Shown piece after piece: positions 26,569 through 33,945 of a stretch of 47,326 bases of DNA. The notes under the pieces are model-generated. The model was given only the letters and a program-made list of their open reading frames with translations, was not told the origin of the DNA and did not search any database. Each line of letters begins with the position of its first letter. Within the stretch, counting starts at the first letter, position 1. The position numbers were made by a program, and so were the translations under genes. The stretch lies in the NCBI RefSeq assembly GCF_000308795.1, contig NZ_BAGK01000182.1, positions 1-47,326 of the forward strand, in the 5' to 3' direction. The stretch comes from Nocardia thailandica NBRC 100428 (GTDB lineage: Bacteria > Actinomycetota > Actinomycetes > Mycobacteriales > Mycobacteriaceae).

Positions 26569-26874
26569 ATGTGGAACACCCCCGCCGACGTCCCCGACGA
26601 CAGCGCGACCTCGCACCAACTCACCCTGATGGAGACCTTCGCCGACGGCGAGATGACCCGCGCGGAGTTCGTCCGCGAGTGGCTGGCCGCGCGCCGGCTC
26701 GCCGCCGACACCGGTGAGCCGGTCCAGGGCCGGCTCGCGGCCCTGCTCGACGGTGTCACCTCCGACGTCGAGGACTATGCCGTCGAACCGGCACCGGCCG
26801 AGGCCGCCGATCCCTCCGACGATCCGCTGCGCGCCGAAGTCGACCAGGCACGGATCGACCTCACCAGCCTCTAG
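26569..26874 (+). CDS. colicin-immunity-domain-like small protein
   Basis: This is a 101-residue acidic protein. The stretch FADGEMTRAEFVREWLAARR followed by an RLAALLDGVTSDVEDYAVEP segment and a final helix (LRAEVDQARIDL) follows the pattern of bacterial colicin-like immunity domains, which typically show F-x-x-G-E(I/M)-x-A-x-x-F, a middle helix, then F-x-x-V-D-x-Y and a C-terminal helix. If so, it would neutralise a toxin by direct binding. No matching toxin gene is recognisable nearby. GAGAGG lies 11 bases before the ATG. The assignment rests on pattern memory and is moderate. Confidence 0.5.
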   Translation: MWNTPADVPDDSATSHQLTLMETFADGEMTRAEFVREWLAARRLAADTGEPVQGRLAALLDGVTSDVEDYAVEPAPAEAADPSDDPLRAEVDQARIDLTSL

Positions 26875-27019
26875 GCCGCCGGGAGCCGGGCGGGTCGCGG
26901 TGTTGCGGGGTGGCCACGATCTGGTCAACGGGGGTGGCTGGCGACGACGCGGCCGTGTAGGCCGGACATAGCGGCTCGAACCCGCGAGTCGCCCGGATCG
27001 GCTCATCGAGGGGTGAGAC

Positions 27020-27826
27020 ATGACCGCACGACCCAGCCACGCCGACGACACCATCGACGGATACGAACAGCTCGCACCGGTATTCACCCAGCTCGCCGCC
27101 CTCCCACCGGACAGCCGCGAGCACGCCCGGCTGCGCGAACGGATCATCACCGCGTGCCTGCCGCTGGCCGAGCACATCGCCACCCGCTACAGCGGGCGCG
27201 GGGAACCCTACGACGACCTGCTCCAGGTCGCCTCCCTCGGCGCGGTGCTGGCGGTCGACCGCTACGACGTCACCCGCGGCGTGCAGTTCCTCGGCTTCGC
27301 CGTCCCCACCATCATGGGCGAGGTCCGCCGCCACTTCCGCGACACCACCTGGGCCCTGCGGGTCACCCGCGCCGACAAGGAACTGCAGGCCAAGATGGGG
27401 AAACTCGCCGACGACCTCGCCCAACGCCTGCGGCACTCCCCCACCGTCGCCGAACTCGCCGCCGCCGCCAACATCGAACCCGCCGACGTGGTGCGGGCAC
27501 GGGTCGCCGCGGAGGCCTACACCACCAACAGTCTCGACGCCCCCGTCGTCGCGGGCGCGGCCGAGGCACCCTCGATCCTGGACACGCTCGGCTACGACGA
27601 ACCCTGCTACGAACTCACCGAGCGGTCCCTGGCCGCCGCCCCGGTGGTCGCGACCCTGAACGCCGAGGAACGCCAGCTGCTGCACTGGCGCTACTTCACC
27701 GGCCTGTCGCAGGAGGAGATCAGCCGCCGCCTCGGCGTCTCCCAGATGAGCGTCTCCCGCTACCTCAAACGACTCCTCGACCGGCTGCGACGCGACATCG
27801 GCCTCGACGACCTCGTCGCCGCCTGA
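27020..27826 (+). CDS. SigB/SigF-type sigma factor
   Basis: This is a 268-residue group 3 sigma factor. Region 2 contains YDDLLQVASLGAVLAVDRYD and VQFLGFAVPTIMGEVRRHFRD. Region 3 follows (LRVTRADKELQ onward, then HSPTVAELAAAANI). Region 4 has a helix-turn-helix ending QEEISRRLGVSQMSVSRYLK. It is of the stress/sporulation class found in actinomycetes, normally controlled by an anti-sigma factor, but none is adjacent. GGGGTGAG precedes the ATG by about four bases. It is convergent with the LysB-like gene. Whether it drives the neighbouring lysin genes cannot be seen. Confidence 0.93.
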   Translation: MTARPSHADDTIDGYEQLAPVFTQLAALPPDSREHARLRERIITACLPLAEHIATRYSGRGEPYDDLLQVASLGAVLAVDRYDVTRGVQFLGFAVPTIMGEVRRHFRDTTWALRVTRADKELQAKMGKLADDLAQRLRHSPTVAELAAAANIEPADVVRARVAAEAYTTNSLDAPVVAGAAEAPSILDTLGYDEPCYELTERSLAAAPVVATLNAEERQLLHWRYFTGLSQEEISRRLGVSQMSVSRYLKRLLDRLRRDIGLDDLVAA

Positions 27827-27898
27827 CACCGCCGGAGCCGTGTTCCGACGAAGGTCTGCGATATCGAATGTGTCTCCACACACCCTCATCCGAGGAGC

Positions 27899-27929
27899 CC
27901 GCGCCGATCTCCCGGTCACGTCGGCGCGG
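27899..27929. terminator. terminator between the convergent sigma and LysB-like genes
   Basis: CCGCGCCGA (27899-27907) and TCGGCGCGG (27921-27929) form a perfect nine-base stem with a 13-base loop in the 134-base convergent gap. Confidence 0.65.
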
Positions 27930-27960
27930 CGGTAGGGACCCGGGCCGAGCGTGGATCCGG

Positions 27961-28758
27961 TCAATGGGTGCTGTTGATGTGCCGGGCCGCGTGTGTGGTC
28001 CAGGTGATGTCGGTCCCGGGCATGGGCATCCCCGAATACAGCACGTGCTCGCCGTGCGGCCACGGGGTCAGGTAGCCCACGACTCCCGTGAACGCCCGCT
28101 GGAATCGCTCGAAGTTCTGCAGGGGATTGTCGGCGAACAATTGCGCGAGCTGCGCGGTGATCCGGAATCCCACATCACCGATCCGCGCGCCCTCGACGAA
28201 CGAGAACGGCGCGATCCCGTCGTTGATCAAGCGCAGCGGTGAATCGGCACGGCTGGCGGTGATGATGTCGCCGGGATTGGCGTATTCCTGGATATCGATG
28301 TCGGGCCACGGGCCGTGCTCGCCGTGCAGACCGAAGGTGTCCCCCGGACAGAGATCGTGGACCGACTTGCCGCGCCTGCGCAGGGGGTTGGCGATGTTCA
28401 CCGCGAACGCGATGTCGAGCGGGGTCCCGTCGGTATTGACGAATTCTCCCGACCGTACGCCTTCGAGAATGCGGCTGACGACTATGCCGCCCAGTGAATA
28501 GCCGATCAATCCACACGGCTCGGGCGATTCCTGGATCGCCGACACTCCGGCGCGGGTCCCGGCCGCGACGCTGGTTTCCAGCGAGACACCCCACCCGTCG
28601 GGCGATCCCGCCGGGCCGATGACCGCGGGCCACTCCGGTTCACGGCATCGGAACCTTCGTACATCCAGCCGACCGGTGATGTCGGCGAGCATGCCCGAGG
28701 GTGTTCCGTCGCCGCTGCGGGGCTCGCCCGTTCCACGGAAAGTGAAGACATCGATCAT
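27961..28758 (-). CDS. LysB/cutinase-like alpha/beta hydrolase
   Basis: This is a 265-residue protein without a signal peptide. It opens with the strand IDVFTFRGTGEP as in cutinases and PE-PPE/LysB hydrolases. The nucleophile elbow is GYSLGG with Ser88, and a conserved-looking NIANPLRR and DLCPGDTF stretch follows, with a late candidate His in PHGEHVLY. In mycobacteriophages, LysB is a cutinase-fold esterase that frees mycolic acids from arabinogalactan. The absence of a signal peptide and the neighbouring endolysin gene fit that role; a cytosolic lipase is the alternative. The ATG is followed by a family-like N-terminus. It is divergent from the endolysin gene across 204 bases. Confidence 0.65.
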   Translation of the reverse strand: MIDVFTFRGTGEPRSGDGTPSGMLADITGRLDVRRFRCREPEWPAVIGPAGSPDGWGVSLETSVAAGTRAGVSAIQESPEPCGLIGYSLGGIVVSRILEGVRSGEFVNTDGTPLDIAFAVNIANPLRRRGKSVHDLCPGDTFGLHGEHGPWPDIDIQEYANPGDIITASRADSPLRLINDGIAPFSFVEGARIGDVGFRITAQLAQLFADNPLQNFERFQRAFTGVVGYLTPWPHGEHVLYSGMPMPGTDITWTTHAARHINSTH

Positions 28759-28872
28759 CGAACGGTTCCTGCCCGTGCGTCGAATGTCACGCCCAACGCA
28801 CCGAGTATGCGCGCCGAACCGTCGCTGCGTCCACCGGCGAATCCGGGAACGGGTTCTCCGCACAGAGTTCGA

Positions 28873-28884
28873 GTAGTCGACTAC
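28873..28884. promoter_or_regulatory. perfect 12-bp palindrome between the LysB-like and LysA-like genes
   Basis: GTAGTCGACTAC is a perfect palindrome lying 78 bases before the endolysin start and 114 bases before the LysB-like start. It is a candidate operator controlling both divergent genes. Confidence 0.45.
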
Positions 28885-28962
28885 GCGCGCCGCCGTTTCC
28901 GCGCGAACGCAGCATGGAGGTCGTATCCGATCGTGGAGAAGAACTGAACTGGAGGCCATGCG

Positions 28963-30444
28963 ATGGACACACCGACACTCGCGCGGGCGATGGGCAACAG
29001 CTTGTCGCTGCAGGAGTACGAAGCGTTCACGGAGCCGTTCAACAAGGCCCTCATCTCGGCCGAGTGCACCACCGTCGACAGGGTGGCGATGTGGTGCGCG
29101 CAGATCGGCCACGAGTCCGCGGGCCTGCGGTTCATGGAAGAGATCGCCGACGGCAGCGATTACGAGGGCAGACTGGATCTCGGTAATACCGAACCCGGCG
29201 ACGGCCCCCGTTTCAAAGGCCGCGGGCCCATCCAGCTGACCGGCCGGCACAACTACGGGCTGTTCAGTGCGTGGGCATTCGACCGGGGACTCGTCCCGAA
29301 TCCGGACTTCTTCGTCTCGGACCCGTTCCAGGTGGCCCGTCCGGAATGGGGGTTCCTCGCGGCCTCCTACTACTGGACGGTGGCGCGGCCACAGCTCAAC
29401 GAGCTGGCGGACACCGGCGACGTCGAGGGCGCGACGAGGGCGGTCAACGGCGGGACGATGCACCTGCAGGACAGAATCGACCGCTGGCACATGTGCCGCG
29501 AGCTCGGTACGGCTCTGCTCCCCGACGGAATCGCCGCGGCGCAGCCCGTGGAGAGGGTGCTCGACTACCCGCGTATCCACGTCAAGCAGGACACCGGGTT
29601 CAATTGCGGCCCCGCCTCCACCCAGACCGTGATCCTCGCCCGCACCAACGACCTGATCGTCGAGAGCGACCTCGGCCAGGAGATGGGCACCGACGAGGAC
29701 GGCACCGACCACATCGGCCTCATCGGACCGGTCCTGGACAAGCACATCCCCGGCGCCGACTACAAGGTCGTGCAGATGCCCGACGACCCGCCGAGCGCGC
29801 ACCAGCGGGAACAGCTGTGGGCGGACGTCACGCGCAGCATCGACAACGGCTACGGGGTGGTGGCCAACATCGTCGCCCCGCCGGGCAACTATCCCGTGGG
29901 TGTCCGGGGCTCGACGAGTCCGGAGTACCACGGCGGCACGGTCTTCCACTACATCGCGATCATGGGGTACGCCGACGACAACGGCGGCCGCGCGTTCTGG
30001 GTCGCCGATTCGGGATTCCCCCCGTTCGGCTACTGGTGCTCCTTCGCGCAGATGGCCACGCTGATCCCGCCGAAGGGCTACGCGGCCGCCACCGGTACGT
30101 CCCCGTCCGGGCGACGGACGGTCGACGACTGCGTCCTCGACGCCTGGCTGCAGCTCGTCGGCGTCGACGGCGCCGGCTGGCCGCAGCTGAACAAGCGATC
30201 GGTGGTCGACGCCCTCGCCGACATCGGCACGCACGCGGCGGTCGCGGGCATGGTGAACCCACCCGCCTCGCCGCAACCGATGCGCCTGCCCGACACCACC
30301 GTCGGCCGCGCCAACGACGTCTTCGATCAGATCCGCGGCCCGGGAGGCAACGCCTGGAATCAGCTCGGACACCGCACGATCGTCGACGCGATCGGCGCGA
30401 TCGCCAGAGAACTCCACGTCCCCGGGCATTGGGGCACCCCCTGA
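28963..30444 (+). CDS. phage-type endolysin with GH19 and C39-family domains and C-terminal repeats
   Basis: This is a 493-residue protein without a signal peptide. The N-terminal GH19 (chitinase/lysozyme) domain has catalytic Glu51 in GHESAG, FMEE near 60, and the family block FKGRGPIQLTGRHNYG (84-99). From about 203 a C39-type papain-fold peptidase follows, with Cys215 in GFNCGPAS, His329 in VFHYIAIMGY and a downstream VADSG. The tail has two copies of a motif (GWPQLNKRSVVDAL and AWNQLGHRTIVDAI), probably a cell-wall-binding repeat. This is mycobacteriophage LysA architecture. GGAGG lies seven bases before the ATG. No holin or phage structural gene is adjacent. Confidence 0.8.
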   Translation: MDTPTLARAMGNSLSLQEYEAFTEPFNKALISAECTTVDRVAMWCAQIGHESAGLRFMEEIADGSDYEGRLDLGNTEPGDGPRFKGRGPIQLTGRHNYGLFSAWAFDRGLVPNPDFFVSDPFQVARPEWGFLAASYYWTVARPQLNELADTGDVEGATRAVNGGTMHLQDRIDRWHMCRELGTALLPDGIAAAQPVERVLDYPRIHVKQDTGFNCGPASTQTVILARTNDLIVESDLGQEMGTDEDGTDHIGLIGPVLDKHIPGADYKVVQMPDDPPSAHQREQLWADVTRSIDNGYGVVANIVAPPGNYPVGVRGSTSPEYHGGTVFHYIAIMGYADDNGGRAFWVADSGFPPFGYWCSFAQMATLIPPKGYAAATGTSPSGRRTVDDCVLDAWLQLVGVDGAGWPQLNKRSVVDALADIGTHAAVAGMVNPPASPQPMRLPDTTVGRANDVFDQIRGPGGNAWNQLGHRTIVDAIGAIARELHVPGHWGTP

Positions 30445-30453
30445 CGGCCGAGC

Positions 30454-30478
30454 CGGGGCGGCGTCAGGCGCCGCCCCG
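30454..30478 (+). terminator. terminator after the endolysin gene
   Basis: CGGGGCGGCG (30454-30463) pairs with CGCCGCCCCG (30469-30478) around a five-base loop, ten bases after the stop codon. Confidence 0.75.
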
Positions 30479-30587
30479 CACCGGCCGGACCGCGACCGTG
30501 CACCAGGCGCGGGCGATCAGCGAGCCGGCGCGGCCGCTGTCCCGGCGCGAACGCACCGGCGGCGCGCAGCGCGCTCCTGCGCCCGCG

Positions 30588-30842
30588 TCACCGGCTCGGC
30601 TGATGGATCGACTCGGTGAGATAGCTGATGGTCCAGCGCATCCGCTGCGTCGTGATGCGGAACATGCACGTGTAGCGCAGGCACGACAGCCGCAGGCCCG
30701 ACAGCCGTAGACGCGAGTTCACCAGACCCGAGACGTAGGTGTCGAGGTCGGCCGTCGCCATCGAGTCCGGTACGTCGACCCGATCCGTCACCCATTCGGC
30801 AGCCAACGGACCCGCGTCGGCCTCGAGTCCCGATGTCGTCAA
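30588..30842 (-). CDS. small conserved protein, paralogue of the protein encoded at 25542-25823
   Basis: This is an 84-residue protein read from a TTG start with a purine-rich GAGCGAGGACGAGG upstream. From residue 24 it aligns without gaps to the protein encoded at 25542-25823 over about 55 residues, sharing VPD, LD-x-Y, CLRY, RI, RW and Y-x-T-x-S. The finding of a homologue on the opposite strand 5 kb away supports both as real genes. The function is unknown. It lies convergent to the endolysin gene, beyond that gene's terminator. Confidence 0.6.
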   Translation of the reverse strand: MTTSGLEADAGPLAAEWVTDRVDVPDSMATADLDTYVSGLVNSRLRLSGLRLSCLRYTCMFRITTQRMRWTISYLTESIHQPSR

Positions 30843-31201
30843 CGCCTCGTCCTCGCTCCACCATGTGCCCGACCGCTCGGTGTCATCGCGCCCTCCCTCT
30901 CCCCGGCCCGCACGAGACGCGTCGACCTCGCGCGCACGACCGTCTCCCCAGACTACGCAGACAACCCGGTGGCGATCATCGCATCGTCCGGAGTGCCCGG
31001 CACCGAAACCCGTCCCGCGACATCGCCTGTCGCGCAGTCGTTCGAGAACGTCTCCGCTTCCGCCCCGGGCGGTGAGCCTTTCTCCCCAGCGGCGACCTGC
31101 GGCGCCCGGCCTCCGGGAGACCGCCCGAGATGCCGCGCCACGGCCGAAGCGCGTCCACGCCTCACCTCCGAACGACGCCGCGAACGGCCGGTGGCGCCGC
31201 G
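30843..31201. other. gene-free stretch
   Basis: The 359 bases between the small paralogue and the kinase 3' end show no ORF with credible start, ribosome site and composition; the short frames here are arginine- and proline-rich shadows. Nothing else stands out. Confidence 0.4.
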
Positions 31202-32683
31202 TCAGGACTTGGTGAGGACTCCGCTGATCCTGCCCAGCGCCGCGGTGGTGGCGTACACGGCGGTCCCGTCGGGAACGAGGGTGATCGTGGAGGTGGATCC
31301 GTTGTCCAGGCAGCTCGACGATCCGCCGGAAAGCCGGGCAACGAGGCGGATTTCCGACGCGCCGGCACCGGTCATCTGCTCGGTGCGTTCACAGCGGGTC
31401 GAGGTCAGCGTGTCGGTGTTCACGGCGGTGGCGACGTCGTCGCCCACCGTTCCCGCGCGGATGTCGACGGTGACGGCGTAGGCCAACAGCGGGTCGCGCG
31501 CCGTTCCGGTCCAGCGGCCGATCAATCCCGCGGGCACCGTCGCCGGACCGGGCGGCGTGGACGAGGACCGGTCCGCCGCGGAGGGCGCGTCCCGGCCGTA
31601 GAACGCTCCCGCCACCACCGCGGCCACCACGACGCCCGCCGCGGCGGCGGTGGCGAGGACGGTGCGCCACGACCGCCACCGGGCACCGGCCACCTCGCCG
31701 CTCGGCACCGGGGTCCGGTGCCCGGTGGTCGCCGCGGGCGGAGGGCCCGGCCGGATCGGCACCTGGTGCGAGGGCATCGGTTCCGGCGTCTCAGGGACCG
31801 GATCCAGTTCCAGCACGGCGGCGGTGCGCCGGCTGATCTCCTCGAGCAGCGGCACCGGCAGCCCACCGGCAGCCTGCTCCCTCCCGCACAGCGCGCGCAG
31901 GCGGGCGGACAGGTCGACGGCCCGCGGCCGTTGTTCGGGATCCTTCGCGGCGCACGCGGCCAGGATCGGCCGCAGCGGCTCGGGCACCCCGGCGAGATCG
32001 AGAGGCTCGTAGACGATCCGGAAGGCCACCTGTGCCACGTCTCCGCGCCCGTAGGGCGCACGGCCGGTCGCGGCGTGGACGAGGATCCCCGCGAGGGCGA
32101 AGACGTCGCTACCCGGTCCCACGGCCTCGCCGCTCACCTGCTCGGGACTCATGAACGCCGGCGTGCCGAGCACGCCGCCGGTGACCGTCAACGCCGTGTC
32201 GTCGATGCTGCGGGCGATGCCGAAGTCGATCACCCGGGGACCGCCGATGCCGAGGATCACGTTGGCGGGCTTCAGGTCTCGATGCACCACGCCCGCGGCA
32301 TGGATGCCGGACAGGGCCGCGGCGAGGCCCGTGGCCAGTCTCAGCAGCGCCGGTTCCCCCAGGGGTCCGTACCCGGCGATCGCCTCGCCGAGCGGCACCC
32401 CGGCGATGTAGCCCGTCGCCAGCCACGGCACCGCGGCCTCGGGATCGGCGTCGAGGACCGGCGCGGTGTACTCCCCGCGCACCCGCCGGGCCGCCGCGAC
32501 CTCCCGGCGGAACCGGCGCCGGAACTCCTCGTCGGCGAGCTCGGGCCGGATCACTTTGATCGCGACCGCCCGTCCGCCGGCCGTGCGACCCAGATACACG
32601 CGCCCCATACCGCCCGCGCCCAGTACGCCGAGCAGGCGATAGTGGCCGATTCGGCGCGGGTCCGACGGACCGAGACCTTCCAT
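31202..32683 (-). CDS. receptor-type Ser/Thr protein kinase with extracellular barrel-like domain
   Basis: This is a 493-residue protein. The Hanks-type kinase domain spans about 12-270: glycine loop LGAGGMGRVYLG (21-32), Lys43, catalytic HRDLKPAN (134-141), DFG (153-155) and SPEQ. A proline-rich linker leads to one membrane helix near 345-368 (ATAAAAGVVVAAVVAGAFY). About 110 extracytoplasmic residues follow, beginning LIGRWTG, with two Cys (in TRCER and SSCLD), a small beta domain common on actinomycete kinases and probably sensory. The ATG at 32683 was preferred to a GTG two codons upstream because of the G-rich leader. No obvious substrate gene is linked. Confidence 0.92.
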   Translation of the reverse strand: MEGLGPSDPRRIGHYRLLGVLGAGGMGRVYLGRTAGGRAVAIKVIRPELADEEFRRRFRREVAAARRVRGEYTAPVLDADPEAAVPWLATGYIAGVPLGEAIAGYGPLGEPALLRLATGLAAALSGIHAAGVVHRDLKPANVILGIGGPRVIDFGIARSIDDTALTVTGGVLGTPAFMSPEQVSGEAVGPGSDVFALAGILVHAATGRAPYGRGDVAQVAFRIVYEPLDLAGVPEPLRPILAACAAKDPEQRPRAVDLSARLRALCGREQAAGGLPVPLLEEISRRTAAVLELDPVPETPEPMPSHQVPIRPGPPPAATTGHRTPVPSGEVAGARWRSWRTVLATAAAAGVVVAAVVAGAFYGRDAPSAADRSSSTPPGPATVPAGLIGRWTGTARDPLLAYAVTVDIRAGTVGDDVATAVNTDTLTSTRCERTEQMTGAGASEIRLVARLSGGSSSCLDNGSTSTITLVPDGTAVYATTAALGRISGVLTKS

Positions 32684-32931
32684 CCCCACCCCCGGGTACT
32701 ACTCGACGCCCTTGCCCGACAGCACGATACCGGCGAACGCGGACGTTCACCACCGGCCCGGCTCCGCCCACCCGCAGAACCAGCCACTCCCGCACCACCG
32801 CGCACCTCGGAACCGAGGCCGTTGTCCGCGCCGACACCCCGACGGAACACGGCGCACGTCTACGCCGATCCGCTCCCCGCGGCGCACGTGGTCGGCTACA
32901 TTGTTGAGCCGCAATGATCTTGGAGGGGGCG

Positions 32932-33945
32932 ATGGTGGAAAAGCTCGACACGGACAAGGCCGAACCGGGCGTCGGCGGCGTGCGGGAAGGCTTCGGTCGG
33001 ACCGTCGACGGCCTCGGCAGGGCGGCACGGTCGGCGTCGACGCAGTTCGCCGGACAAGTCGGCGGCGTGAAGGACGCGGCGAGGGGCCGGGTCGAGAAGC
33101 TGACCGCGAAGCAGCCGGATCCCTATGAACTGGCCGTGGCGGAATACAACGCCGCCTTCACCGCCATGGCCGACAGGGGGCTGTCCCTGTTGCGTCAGCG
33201 CGAACGCTCCACGGACCTGATCGAGCTGGTCGAGCAGTTGGTGAACAGTATCGCCAATACCCCGAAATCGTTCGATACCGACTTCGACGAGATCGAGGTG
33301 CACAGGAAACGCTTCGCCGACACCGAGGAATTCGCGCAGAACGAACTGGACGCGGCGCGGTTGTCGGCAGCGGGCGCGGGTGCCGGATTCGCGGCGGGGA
33401 CCGCGGTGGCCGGACTCGCCCCGTCGGCGGCGATCTGGGTCGCGACAACGTTCGGGACGGCGTCGACCGGCACGGCGATCTCGACGCTGTCGGGCGCGGC
33501 GGCCAGCCAGGCAGCACTGGCGTGGCTGGGCGGTGGTGCGCTGGCCGCCGGTGGCGGTGGCACCGCGGCGGGCACCACGCTGCTCGCCCTGGCGGGCCCG
33601 ATCGGCTGGACCATCGCGGGAGCGACCCTGCTCGCCTCGATCGCACTGTTCGCGAAGAAGAAGTTCGAGAACCGGGAAGCGAAGAACGAAGCGCTGACGG
33701 CGATCAAGCGGAACACCGCCCTCGTCGCCGGCATGGACGCCCAGATCGATGATCTCGTCCGGCGGACGACCTCGCTCCGCGAACAGCTGGTGCACAGCTA
33801 CGGCGCCAACCTGGCTCACTTCCGCGCCGACTTCCGGACGCTCGGCCCCGCCGAGCGGTCGGCGCTGGCCGCACTGGTGAACAACACCAAGGCGTGCGCG
33901 GCCCTGCTGAGCACGCGGATAGAACAGGCCCCCAGGGATGAGTGA
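32932..33945 (+). CDS. helical protein with large apolar Gly/Ala core, first of a coupled pair
   Basis: This is a 337-residue protein with no signal peptide. GGAGGGGGCG precedes the ATG at 32932; an upstream in-frame ATG at 32914 is less well placed. The N-terminal third is charged and helical (with YELAVAEYNAAFTAMADRGL). A long weakly polar Gly/Ala/Thr stretch from about 143 to 240 contains several membrane-competent segments, such as AGPIGWTIAGATLLASIALF, and a charged helical tail follows. A TACATT -10-like element is at 32897-32902. It overlaps the next gene by eight bases. I do not recognise the family. Long helices around an apolar hairpin are the layout of alpha pore-forming proteins (inference). 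Confidence 0.8.
   Translation: MVEKLDTDKAEPGVGGVREGFGRTVDGLGRAARSASTQFAGQVGGVKDAARGRVEKLTAKQPDPYELAVAEYNAAFTAMADRGLSLLRQRERSTDLIELVEQLVNSIANTPKSFDTDFDEIEVHRKRFADTEEFAQNELDAARLSAAGAGAGFAAGTAVAGLAPSAAIWVATTFGTASTGTAISTLSGAAASQAALAWLGGGALAAGGGGTAAGTTLLALAGPIGWTIAGATLLASIALFAKKKFENREAKNEALTAIKRNTALVAGMDAQIDDLVRRTTSLREQLVHSYGANLAHFRADFRTLGPAERSALAALVNNTKACAALLSTRIEQAPRDE

Noticed and set aside
26971..26985. On the minus strand, GCGGGTTCGAGCCGC looks like a tRNA T-arm.
   Set aside because: No matching acceptor, D- or anticodon arms could be laid out around it, and there is no CCA end. At most it is a remnant; not called as a tRNA or attachment site.
30953..31165. Minus-strand frame of 70 codons in the gap before the kinase 3' end.
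   Set aside because: It has no ribosome site, biased Gly/Ala/Arg composition and no recognisable pattern.
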